Of a DNA stretch of 20,173 bases, positions 13,383-20,173 are shown piece after piece. The notes under the pieces were generated by a model, which was given only the letters and a program-made list of their open reading frames with translations, did not search any database and was not told the origin of the DNA. How positions within the stretch are numbered: the first letter of the stretch is position 1; the number at the start of each line of letters is the position of its first letter. Made by a program: the position numbers and the translations under genes. This DNA comes from Deltaproteobacteria bacterium (GTDB taxonomy: Bacteria; Desulfobacterota; Desulfobulbia; Desulfobulbales; SURF-16): NCBI GenBank assembly GCA_029939635.1, contig JAOZSN010000040.1, forward strand, positions 1-20,173, read 5' to 3'.

Positions 13383-15905
13383 ATGCCATCTGCCCTTCTT
13401 CGCCATATCATCCACCCTTCCTTTCTTATTATCCACCTTGCCCTGGCCTTTGCTGGCGGCATTATCTTAGCTCACTTCACTGGGAACATTGACCAGCGCC
13501 TTCTTTGGTTGCTCACCAGCGCCATGCTCCTTATCATCCTGGCTACCTACCCGGCCCAAAATAACTGGTGCCACAGCAGTACCATTTTCCTATTCTTTAT
13601 TACTGGCCTGCTCCATGGCACCATCTCCCTGTATCCTCAACACCCACCTGACCACCTTATTAACCACTTATCACCTTCAAAGCCACTAACCATCATCGCC
13701 ACAGTATCCCGGGCCGCAGAGATAGGCCCGCTCAAAAGCCGCCTCATCATTGAGACAGAACAGCTTATTTTCCCTACCCAGCCCAGCACACCTCCCTCAA
13801 CAAAACCACATCTTCAGAGCAGGCCCATCTCTGGACGTGTACGAGTCTCCCTAGCAGGCACGACCCATACTCGACCAGGTGATCGTGTCATCCTCCATGG
13901 CTTTTTCAATACACCCCGAGGGTTTCTCAACCCTGGCAGCTATGATATCAAACGAAAATTAGCCCTCGATACAATCCATATCACGGCCTGGGTTAGCAAC
14001 CCTAACCACATCATCATACTAACGGATAAAAAAAACAACCGTCACTGGCGCTACCAGGCGGAAGATATTCGTGCCACCATTATCACCTTTCTTGAGGAAC
14101 ACCAACCCCCTCTCCAATCTAGCCTGTTCAAGGCCTTGCTCACTGGCGACAGAGCCAGCCTTTCACCGCAGACCAGGGAGGCATTCCAACGTTTAGGCAT
14201 TGCTCATCTTCTGGCTATTTCTGGCCTCCATATGGCCCTTTTGGCGGCAGGATTTTATGCCACTATCAGTTTTCTGCTGAAACGATCTAAGAGCATACTT
14301 CTCTACCTGCCAGCAGATAAGATAACAGCTGGACTCACCATAATACCGCTATTCTTCTATTGCCTTATCTCTGGCTTTCAACCACCTGCGGTGCGCGCCT
14401 TCATCATGATCAGCGTCTTTTTACTGGCCAAAATTCGGGATGGCCAGTGGCATGGCCCTACCAATATTGCCCTGGCAGCCCTTATCATCCTGCTTATTAA
14501 TCCTCTGGATATCTTTTCGATCTCTTTCCAACTTTCCTTTGTCGCAGTGATAGGGATCGCCCTGATCCTACCTAAACTACAAACCCTATTTACACCCCAA
14601 CATCCCATCAATCTGCTCCGTTTCCTGGCCAACTGGACCAGCGGTGCCCTGGCAGTTTCCGTGGCAGCAAGCCTTGCCACCTTACCGCTGGTGCTCTTCT
14701 ATTTCCAGCGCACCTCCCTTATTGGCACCGTCGCCACCTTATTATTCGAACCACTATTTTGCATCTGGTCATTAGGCTGGGGATTACTGGCCATACCAGC
14801 TATTTTTGTTTGGCCCGGTTTAGCTGAAGCGCTCTTATCCATTGGCGGAATCGGCCTTTCCATGAGCCATAAGCTGGCACTTACCATGGGAAGCTGGTCG
14901 TGGATTTCATATTGGTCAGGGCCACCGAGCCTGCCTGTAATTATGCTGTTTTACGTTGGTATACTTACCCTTTTCTACGGCACAAAACTGCTCCGCCTCG
15001 CAGGCCTGACCGCTTGCCTACCACTCTTCATCCCCTGGCCCCACAGCCTTAACCATGACCAAATTACTATCCTTGATGTTGGCAAAGGCAACTGCGCCAT
15101 TATTGAACTATGCAGCGGCAAGACAATCATCGTTGATGGTGGAGGGCCCCAATCTCCCACCTTTGATATCGGTCGCCAGGTTATCGCCCCCTACCTACGT
15201 AGCCAACATATCCACCACTTAGACTTAGTCATCAGCAGCCATGCTGATAGTGATCATTACAGCGGCCTCTTCTTCCTGCTAAAACATTTCCCCACCTCAG
15301 CTCTCTGGGTGGCAGACAAAAAAAATCAAGACCCTGGCTTTAAAGGACTGCTTGAACTGGCAGAAAATCGTCACATTCCAGTGATCATGCCTTTAGCCGG
15401 ATCCTTTTATCCTAAAATGGGCCAAAAACAGATACAGCTTCTTTCTTCCCTGCACCAGACGAACCAGGCTGTGGATGATAATGACCAAAGCCTGGTAATA
15501 TCATTTACCTCTGGTCCATTTTCCTTTCTCCTCCCCGGTGATATTGGAGCAATTGGCGAACAGAACCTCAACCAAACCTTACAACCGCACACCGTGGTTA
15601 TTGCCCCCCATCACGGCAGTGCCGCCTCTAACAGTGAGACATTTATTGCAACTGCCTCCCCCCAAATTACCATTTTTTCAAGTAGCCATTACAACAAAGG
15701 CCTATTTCCTGCCAATGCCGTTGTGGAGCGCTACCAAAAATGGGGCAGCACCATGCTCAACACTGGCAAGCAAGGCGCCATCCGCTTCATTATAAATGCA
15801 GATATTTTACATACCCTTTCCTTCCAGCAAGACCAGCAGCAATTCCTACCCATAAACAATTTAGTATTGAAAGATATACCGGAACAGTCAAAAAATATTC
15901 ATTGA
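13383..15905 (+). CDS. comEC: DNA internalization-related competence protein ComEC/Rec2
   Basis: ComEC forms the inner-membrane channel that passes single-stranded DNA into the cytoplasm during transformation. The 840-aa protein has the full three-part layout. It has N-terminal hydrophobic helices and a DUF4131/OB-like region (to ~200, including PRGFLNPGSYDIKR), the polytopic Competence domain (~240-530, starting near LLAISGLHMALLAAGFY), and a C-terminal metallo-beta-lactamase-like domain from ~560 (ILDVGKGNCAIIEL). The latter has HADSDH near 619-624 and APHHGS near 741-746, so the proposed nuclease metal site looks intact. The ATG at 13383 is first in frame but has a weak ribosome binding site (AGG) and lies just past a strong terminator. 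Its promoter is not evident. Alone it does not prove competence, but the pilus-type ATPase nearby could power uptake. Confidence 0.95.
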   Translation: MPSALLRHIIHPSFLIIHLALAFAGGIILAHFTGNIDQRLLWLLTSAMLLIILATYPAQNNWCHSSTIFLFFITGLLHGTISLYPQHPPDHLINHLSPSKPLTIIATVSRAAEIGPLKSRLIIETEQLIFPTQPSTPPSTKPHLQSRPISGRVRVSLAGTTHTRPGDRVILHGFFNTPRGFLNPGSYDIKRKLALDTIHITAWVSNPNHIIILTDKKNNRHWRYQAEDIRATIITFLEEHQPPLQSSLFKALLTGDRASLSPQTREAFQRLGIAHLLAISGLHMALLAAGFYATISFLLKRSKSILLYLPADKITAGLTIIPLFFYCLISGFQPPAVRAFIMISVFLLAKIRDGQWHGPTNIALAALIILLINPLDIFSISFQLSFVAVIGIALILPKLQTLFTPQHPINLLRFLANWTSGALAVSVAASLATLPLVLFYFQRTSLIGTVATLLFEPLFCIWSLGWGLLAIPAIFVWPGLAEALLSIGGIGLSMSHKLALTMGSWSWISYWSGPPSLPVIMLFYVGILTLFYGTKLLRLAGLTACLPLFIPWPHSLNHDQITILDVGKGNCAIIELCSGKTIIVDGGGPQSPTFDIGRQVIAPYLRSQHIHHLDLVISSHADSDHYSGLFFLLKHFPTSALWVADKKNQDPGFKGLLELAENRHIPVIMPLAGSFYPKMGQKQIQLLSSLHQTNQAVDDNDQSLVISFTSGPFSFLLPGDIGAIGEQNLNQTLQPHTVVIAPHHGSAASNSETFIATASPQITIFSSSHYNKGLFPANAVVERYQKWGSTMLNTGKQGAIRFIINADILHTLSFQQDQQQFLPINNLVLKDIPEQSKNIH

Positions 15906-15924
15906 GCCAAACATCACTTTACCC

Positions 15925-15953
15925 TTGCTATCCCCCTATCAATCTATTATAAA
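15925..15953 (+). promoter_or_regulatory. sigma-70 promoter for tRNA-His
   Basis: TTGCTA (15925-15930) and TATAAA (15948-15953) are separated by exactly 17 bases. The predicted start near 15960 lies a few bases before the tRNA 5' end, the usual geometry for a tRNA promoter. Confidence 0.7.
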
Positions 15954-15968
15954 AATCTTGTTCATATG

Positions 15969-16045
15969 GTGGGTGTAGCTCAGTTGGTTAGAGCACCTGG
16001 TTGTGGCCCAGGAGGCCGTGGGTTCGATCCCCATCACTCACCCCA
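15969..16045 (+). tRNA. tRNA-His (anticodon GUG)
   Basis: A complete cloverleaf is visible: acceptor GTGGGTG / CACTCAC with one G-U pair, a D arm containing AGCTCAGTTGGTTAGAGC, anticodon stem CCTGG / CCAGG with loop TTGTGGC (anticodon GTG), T arm GTGGG / CCCAT, discriminator C73 and encoded CCA (16043-16045). The base before the acceptor (15968) is G and would pair with C73. It is the G-1 identity element of tRNA-His, here genomically encoded. Confidence 0.97.
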
Positions 16046-16055
16046 CACAACATCT

Positions 16056-16096
16056 AAAGCGGTTAAAGGAATTCTTTCCTTGAACCGCTTTTTTTT
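16056..16096 (+). terminator. Rho-independent terminator after tRNA-His
   Basis: AAAGCGGTT (16056-16064) pairs with AACCGCTTT (16083-16091). After one A/G mismatch the stem continues as AAGGAA / TTCCTT with a four-base loop, and an eight-base T-run follows. It begins 10 bases after the tRNA CCA end. Confidence 0.93.
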
Positions 16097-16360
16097 GTCT
16101 TTTACGCTTCATTTCATTGATCTCACGCCCTAAAAATCATACACTGTGATGAAGAGTATCGTTATGTAGCGTGAGTATACTTCTTAACACCTTTGACAGT
16201 AATATGTAGGAACGGCACTCTTTTCAGTACCCCCTTGAGGGGTATAAGTGACCTTACAGTAGATGCCTGTTTTACATCAAAATAGCATGTTCGAAAATCG
16301 TGTTTTTTGTGGCGCAAAATGTGCTGCAAGTCACTAAAGCCTCCTACCAGGTAATTTCTT
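16097..16360. other. Intergenic region with a hairpin and no confident gene
   Basis: Between the tRNA-His terminator and the ATPase start I see no gene that I trust. It holds a 6-bp hairpin TACCCC / GGGGTA (16228-16233, 16239-16244), a candidate sigma-54 promoter near its right end, and a - strand frame left open from 16360 down to a stop at 16162, which continues into the ATPase gene. The translated non-overlapping part (about 65 residues, basic C-terminal half) matches no family I recognise and has no start of its own outside the ATPase gene. A decayed element is possible. Confidence 0.4.
16310..16324 (+). promoter_or_regulatory. Candidate sigma-54 (-24/-12) promoter for the ATPase gene
   Basis: TGGCGC (16310-16315) and GTGC (16321-16324) keep the GG-N10-GC spacing required by sigma-54. 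They match five of six and three of four bases of TGGCAC-N5-TTGC. Transcription would start near 16336, about 25 bases before the GTG at 16361. Pilus genes are often sigma-54-dependent. No enhancer site was identified, and the score is imperfect. Confidence 0.4.
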
Positions 16361-18730
16361 GTGCCAGTAGATCCTTCTTCCCAGCCGGACTCTAGCAAAG
16401 CTGCCAAAAGGCCAGCAGCCCGCATTGGTGAGTTGCTGGTTAAAGAAAAATTCATCACCTCCAGCGACTGCCAACGCATCCTTGCAATTCAGGAAAACGA
16501 GAAAGACCTTACCGGGGCCTCAAGACTTTTCATCCTTGAAAAGACAGGCCTTCTTTCCGCTCAAGAACGTGAACGTATTCTCCTGCAGCCCGATATCCAG
16601 GAAGCTATTTGCCAACGAATTATTAAAGCTGCCATTCTTACAGCAGATGAGATTGACACAGCCCTTGCCACAAAAAACGTCAGTGAAAGCATTATTACTG
16701 CTCTGGGTTGGCAAAAAACTATTTCCAGCCAGCAGATCAACGACCTGATATATAACGATCACCATGTCCCACAAATCCTGTCCCAAGCCAAGAAAATGCT
16801 ATTCATCTCTGATGAAGATGAACAGCATGCCAGCCGCATCCAGCAATCACCCCGAAATTTTGGTGAAATATGTTGTGATTTAGGGCTGATTACCCCCCTT
16901 GATTTCTATCACGTCCTCAATAAACACAATAAACAAACACGCCTGGGAGAGACCCTGGTGCGTCTGGGCCACACCAATAATGCCGTGGTCAAGCAGGCAT
17001 TATCGGCCCAAAAGAGTAGCGACAGATTACTAGGTGACATCCTTACCCAGAATAATATGGTCACCAGCGAACAATGCCAGGAGGCCCTGGCGTTACAGGC
17101 CAATACCCCCTTCAAATTACTGGAAACCTTTACCTACGATAGCGTATCGCGTAATACCTTACCGCGGCTGATTAGCTACCGCTATGCCGAGAAGAACCTA
17201 TTACTCCCCTTAGCCATTGTCGACCGGGAGCTTACCCTGGCCATCATGCAACCCGATGCCATCCAACAAGCCAGGGAGCTTATCCGCCTCTACAAAAAAC
17301 TTCACATCAAATGCATCCTGACCACAGAGCAACGATTTACCGAACTTTTCAGGCTTCTCTATAGCAAAGATGTTCGCTTCCATTCCCGTGAAACATGGAA
17401 TGACAGCAGTAAAGATGATAGCAATAGCCCTAGCAGCCCTGAAACCGACTTCATGCAGATTGAACTTGATGAGGATCTTGACGAGAGTCAGCAACAGGCA
17501 GACTATGGCTATAGCGGTCAAAACATCGAGACAGAGGAGCTAGTTAATTATATTCTCAAATACGGCATCAAAAACCAAGCCAGTGATATCCATATTGAAC
17601 AAGATCGACTCGGTGTTGCCCTGCGTTTCCGGATTGATGGTGTTATGGAGCAGCACAGCCCTACCTGGTTACAGCGCCGCCTGCAGGAAAGTCCCAACGC
17701 TGTAATCTCCAGGATCAAGGTAATGTCCAACTTAGATATTGCAGAAAAACGACTGCCTCAAGATGGTGTCTTTCGCATTAACTATTTTGACAAAAAACAA
17801 AACTCCAAGCATGACCTAGACTTCCGAGTGGCCACCTGCCCAGCGATCACTGGGGAAAATGTCACCATCCGTATCCTTGATTCGCGGAAAGCCTCCATAG
17901 GGCTTGATAACCTTGGCCACCTCCCCCATGTCCTAGACCCTTTCCAACGCCATCTCATGAGTGCCGCTGGCATTATCCTGGTTACCGGGCCAACAGGCAG
18001 TGGTAAGACCTCGACCTTGTATGGTGCCTTACAAGAAAAATATGATCCTTCATTGAAAATTATCACCGCTGAAGACCCCATTGAGTACAGCTTTCCAGGT
18101 ATCATGCAAACACAGGTAAACCAAAAAATTAACCTCAGTTTTGCCAGATTACTACGATCCTTCCTCAGGCTTGATCCAGACGTTATACTGGTGGGGGAGA
18201 TACGTGATAAAGAAACAGCTCGCATTGCCTTTGATGCTGCCCAGACAGGGCATCTTGTCCTATCAACAGTACACACCAATGACTCAATAAGCACTCTGAA
18301 TCGTCTATTTGACTTGCAAATTGATCGATCCCAGATAACCTCCAGCCTATCCTGTGTTCTGGCCCAGCGCCTGGTACGCCGCATCTGTCCTGTCTGTCTC
18401 AAGGCCTATGAACCGAAACAACAAGACTGGTCGTTACTCTTCAATTCCCTCCCAGAAGACCGTCAATTCTTTCAAGGAGCAGGATGTGACACCTGCAATT
18501 TTTCAGGATTCAAGGGGCGTACATTGCTCTCTGAAATCTTTGTCATGGAAGACCCTGAACCAATCCTGCAGGGGGCCTCTGTCCAAGAAATCAGGCAGAT
18601 AGCCCAAGACAGTGGTATGATCAATATGCTTGAAGATGGCCTGATGAAATTAAATGATACGACCCTAAATGAGATTTGTCGGGTTTTACCCTTTGAAATG
18701 CTCAACAACTTTCAGGAAAAAAACAAATAA
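16361..18730 (+). CDS. GspE/PilB/MshE-type secretion or pilus-assembly ATPase with MshEN-like N-terminus
   Basis: This cytoplasmic AAA+-like hexameric ATPase would power type IV pilus extension or type II secretion. The 789-aa protein starts at GTG 16361; an in-frame stop at 16352 rules out anything earlier. The C-terminal motor is complete: Walker A GPTGSGKT (543-550), Asp box ITAEDPIEY (568-576), Walker B LDPDVILVGEIRD (~603-615), His box TGHLVLSTVHTND (629-641), and the zinc tetracysteine C676/C679 with C709/C712. The N-terminus has two 24-residue motifs, RLGETLVRLG...SAQ (194-217) and LLGDILTQNN...LALQ (223-246), separated by exactly five residues. That is the MshEN c-di-GMP-binding layout. 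Similar 24-residue windows lie at 21-44, 53-76 and 166-189. No pilC, pilT or pilin genes are adjacent, so the machine it drives is unknown. A Ser/Asp-rich linker lies at ~345-385. Confidence 0.93.
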   Translation: MPVDPSSQPDSSKAAKRPAARIGELLVKEKFITSSDCQRILAIQENEKDLTGASRLFILEKTGLLSAQERERILLQPDIQEAICQRIIKAAILTADEIDTALATKNVSESIITALGWQKTISSQQINDLIYNDHHVPQILSQAKKMLFISDEDEQHASRIQQSPRNFGEICCDLGLITPLDFYHVLNKHNKQTRLGETLVRLGHTNNAVVKQALSAQKSSDRLLGDILTQNNMVTSEQCQEALALQANTPFKLLETFTYDSVSRNTLPRLISYRYAEKNLLLPLAIVDRELTLAIMQPDAIQQARELIRLYKKLHIKCILTTEQRFTELFRLLYSKDVRFHSRETWNDSSKDDSNSPSSPETDFMQIELDEDLDESQQQADYGYSGQNIETEELVNYILKYGIKNQASDIHIEQDRLGVALRFRIDGVMEQHSPTWLQRRLQESPNAVISRIKVMSNLDIAEKRLPQDGVFRINYFDKKQNSKHDLDFRVATCPAITGENVTIRILDSRKASIGLDNLGHLPHVLDPFQRHLMSAAGIILVTGPTGSGKTSTLYGALQEKYDPSLKIITAEDPIEYSFPGIMQTQVNQKINLSFARLLRSFLRLDPDVILVGEIRDKETARIAFDAAQTGHLVLSTVHTNDSISTLNRLFDLQIDRSQITSSLSCVLAQRLVRRICPVCLKAYEPKQQDWSLLFNSLPEDRQFFQGAGCDTCNFSGFKGRTLLSEIFVMEDPEPILQGASVQEIRQIAQDSGMINMLEDGLMKLNDTTLNEICRVLPFEMLNNFQEKNK

Positions 18731-18837
18731 AGGGCAACTACGAAAGACTCTACCCGTTCCACTGACGTTAGCCTGGTTTTGAGCTTTTTACAAATCCAGA
18801 CCAATTAACAGTAAAGTACCTTTTGCACGAGGTCTGC

Positions 18838-19719
18838 ATGTCCAGAGCAAGTATTGATGAGATTATTGCCACCATTGAACAAATACCAACCCTGCCTGAA
18901 GTCTCTGCTGATATCATGGCAGCCATTGACGACGAGGATAGCTCCATCAAGGATGTTACTCTCCTCATTGAGCAAGATGTCGCCTTAGCAACCCAGCTGC
19001 TCAAGGTCTCTAATTCGCCCTTTTACGGCACTATAAACAGAGTAAGCACCATAGGCCATGCCATCATGATCATGGGCCTGGGTGAAGTAAAATCCCTCCT
19101 GCTTATCTGCGCCGTGCAAAATTTTTTCAAAAACTCCCAAGGAGACCAACAGACACGCAAAGAGTTCTGGCGCCATTCCACCCTCTGTAGCCAAACCACC
19201 CGCCTTTTAGCCCGCCATTTCAAATGTGCAACCAATGACACCTTATTTATCAGTGGCCTTATCCATGATTTAGGAAAAATTGTGCTGGATCAATATATGC
19301 ACCAAGAATTTCGCCTGATCATGACCTATATTGACCAAAACGGCGTCACCTTCAGCCAGGCAGAAAAAGAGATACTTGGTGTCACCCATTATCAGATAGC
19401 AGCAAAACTCCTGCAACAATGGAATTTCCCCAAACAGGTAATCATGCAAGTTTTTTATCACCATGCTCCATGGCAAGATCATACATATACAGAAGGCTCA
19501 ACCATTATCTATCTGGCAAACATTTTTACTAAGTTGGCGGGTTACCCCTGCTCTGCGTCTGAAAGAGAGATCAGCCTTGAAAAGTTCAGCAAATCAAAGG
19601 CGATTAACCTTCTTAACAAAAATGGTTTTGAATTGGATAGGGAGATTATGGGAAAAATACTCTATCAGATTGATGAGTTATTGAGCAGTGATGAGATGGC
19701 AGAGATGTTGTTTCTTTAG
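18838..19719 (+). CDS. HDOD domain-containing protein
   Basis: The 293-aa protein is a stand-alone HDOD (HD-related output) domain, a signalling module often linked to chemotaxis, motility and c-di-GMP networks. I start it at the ATG at 18838, with GAGGT (18829-18833) just upstream. The TTG at 18823 would add five residues but would place the ribosome binding site inside the gene. Visible hallmarks are IPTLPEVSADIMAAI at the start, VALATQLLKVSNSPFYG, the STIGHAIMIMGLGEVKSLLL helix pair, an intact GLIHDLGKIVL (H143, D144), and EKEILGVTHYQIAAKLLQQW followed by FYHHAPW. Many HDOD proteins have lost the HD pair, so its retention is of note, but no GYP motif is seen and no activity can be assigned. 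It lies 107 bases after the ATPase gene on the same strand. Confidence 0.9.
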   Translation: MSRASIDEIIATIEQIPTLPEVSADIMAAIDDEDSSIKDVTLLIEQDVALATQLLKVSNSPFYGTINRVSTIGHAIMIMGLGEVKSLLLICAVQNFFKNSQGDQQTRKEFWRHSTLCSQTTRLLARHFKCATNDTLFISGLIHDLGKIVLDQYMHQEFRLIMTYIDQNGVTFSQAEKEILGVTHYQIAAKLLQQWNFPKQVIMQVFYHHAPWQDHTYTEGSTIIYLANIFTKLAGYPCSASEREISLEKFSKSKAINLLNKNGFELDREIMGKILYQIDELLSSDEMAEMLFL

Positions 19720-19762
19720 GATCCCTTGAATAATTACCCGCTGGCTCGACTACTGCGTCACA

Positions 19763-19812
19763 ACAAAAACAGAGGAGCCAGAAAATCCAGGCAAAACTGG
19801 CATCCCGGCTCC
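19763..19812 (-). terminator. Possible terminator for the cheV-like gene
   Basis: On the - strand GGAGCC (19812-19807) pairs with GGCTCC (19779-19774), with an inner CCAG / CTGG hairpin and G-U-rich pairing between. A loose T-rich stretch follows (19771-19760). It lies just past the - strand stop at 19828. The T-run is interrupted, so this is only moderately convincing. It may serve both convergent genes. Confidence 0.45.
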
Positions 19813-19827
19813 CCCTGTGGCAGCTTC

Positions 19828-20173
19828 CTACTTAGGATTAAGACGCTCAACACATTCCTCTAATCTGGTGATAAGGGTATCAAGCTCTGGTTTGGTCACC
19901 TGATCATCAGCCCCAACCTGCTCACCTTTACGGCGCAAGGCCTCGTTAATCATGGAGGAAAACAGGATAACTGGAATCTTTTTGTAGGCATCATTCGCAC
20001 GCACCTTCATACAAAAATGGTGCCCATCCATTCGCGGCATTTCAATATCACTGATAATAGCCAAAACTGTCTGCGACAAGGTGCCATCTTCCCGCAATTT
20101 TTCCAGGTATTCCCAGGCAGCTTGACCATCTGTATGACTCGTTACCTTAAAGCCAGCCTTTTTTAACGTGCTG
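19828..20173 (-). CDS. CheV-like chemotaxis protein, C-terminal receiver domain (partial, 5' end outside window)
   Basis: The - strand frame is open to the window edge, giving about 115 residues that begin STLKKAGFKVTSHTDGQAAW. This is most of a response-regulator receiver domain. It has the phospho-acceptor Asp in IISDIEMPRMDGHHF, the switch Ser in VILFSSMI, and the conserved Lys in QVTKPEL. The wording SDIEMPRMDG together with FSS...RRKGEQVGAD is typical of CheV, in which a CheW-like domain precedes the receiver and couples chemoreceptors to CheA. The CheW part would lie beyond base 20173 and is not seen, so a plain response regulator remains possible. The TTG at 20097 is internal. It converges on the HDOD gene. 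Confidence 0.85.
   Translation of the reverse strand, partial: STLKKAGFKVTSHTDGQAAWEYLEKLREDGTLSQTVLAIISDIEMPRMDGHHFCMKVRANDAYKKIPVILFSSMINEALRRKGEQVGADDQVTKPELDTLITRLEECVERLNPK

Noticed and set aside
18731..18837. Possible c-di-GMP-I (GEMM) riboswitch before the HDOD gene, because GGGCAA, CGAAAG and GACGTTAGCC occur in order.
   Set aside because: The P1b stem expected around the GAAA tetraloop does not form and GACGCAAAGCC is not matched. The words alone are not enough, though a covariance-model scan would settle it.
1..20173. CRISPR arrays, insertion sequences, prophage genes, toxin-antitoxin or defence systems.
   Set aside because: No regular direct repeats with spacers, no transposase or integrase motifs and no small paired operons of that kind were seen on either strand.

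Overview
The window looks like a stretch of chromosome from a Gram-negative, sulfate-reducer-like bacterium of the Desulfobacterota (Desulfobulbales / Desulfotalea-like). This is judged from protein flavour, gene order and moderate GC; no database was consulted. Nearly all of it is core and housekeeping DNA. I see no insertion sequence, prophage, CRISPR array or defence island. No intergenic gap exceeds about 315 bases.

Bases 1-7028 (+ strand) carry the translation / envelope-lipid cluster: tsf (3' part), a strong terminator, then pyrH, frr, uppS, cdsA, dxr, ppnP, rseP and tsaB. It joins EF-Ts and ribosome recycling to UMP supply, undecaprenyl-PP synthesis, CDP-diacylglycerol synthesis, the first committed MEP-pathway step and the site-2 protease of the envelope stress response. 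Spacing is tight (2 nt between pyrH and frr, ATGA overlap of cdsA and dxr). Two unusual points are a ppnP gene lying between dxr and rseP, and two intergenic inverted repeats flanking rseP (5031-5125 and 6227-6287).

Bases 7025-9972 (- strand) form the convergent operon hom - apgM-like - ybgC-like. The apgM-like protein directly follows homoserine dehydrogenase, a context that fits the alternative homoserine kinase proposed for this phosphomutase family. Upstream lie a tRNA-Glu(CUC) with its terminator and then malQ, all on the - strand.

Bases 11788-16096 hold a divergent control region, an RpoD-like sigma-70 factor (probable GTG start) with a strong terminator, a full-length comEC DNA-uptake channel, and a tRNA-His(GUG) with a good promoter and terminator.

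Bases 16097-20173 hold a signalling / motility group: a candidate sigma-54 promoter, a GspE/PilB/MshE-type ATPase whose N-terminus has tandem 24-residue motifs of the c-di-GMP-binding MshEN type, an HDOD-domain protein and, convergent, the receiver domain of a CheV-like protein cut by the window end. Together these suggest c-di-GMP-tuned pilus or secretion activity next to chemotaxis-type signalling. That is the most interesting functional hypothesis here, but it is inference from motifs and adjacency. I found no system that I can defend as wholly new.
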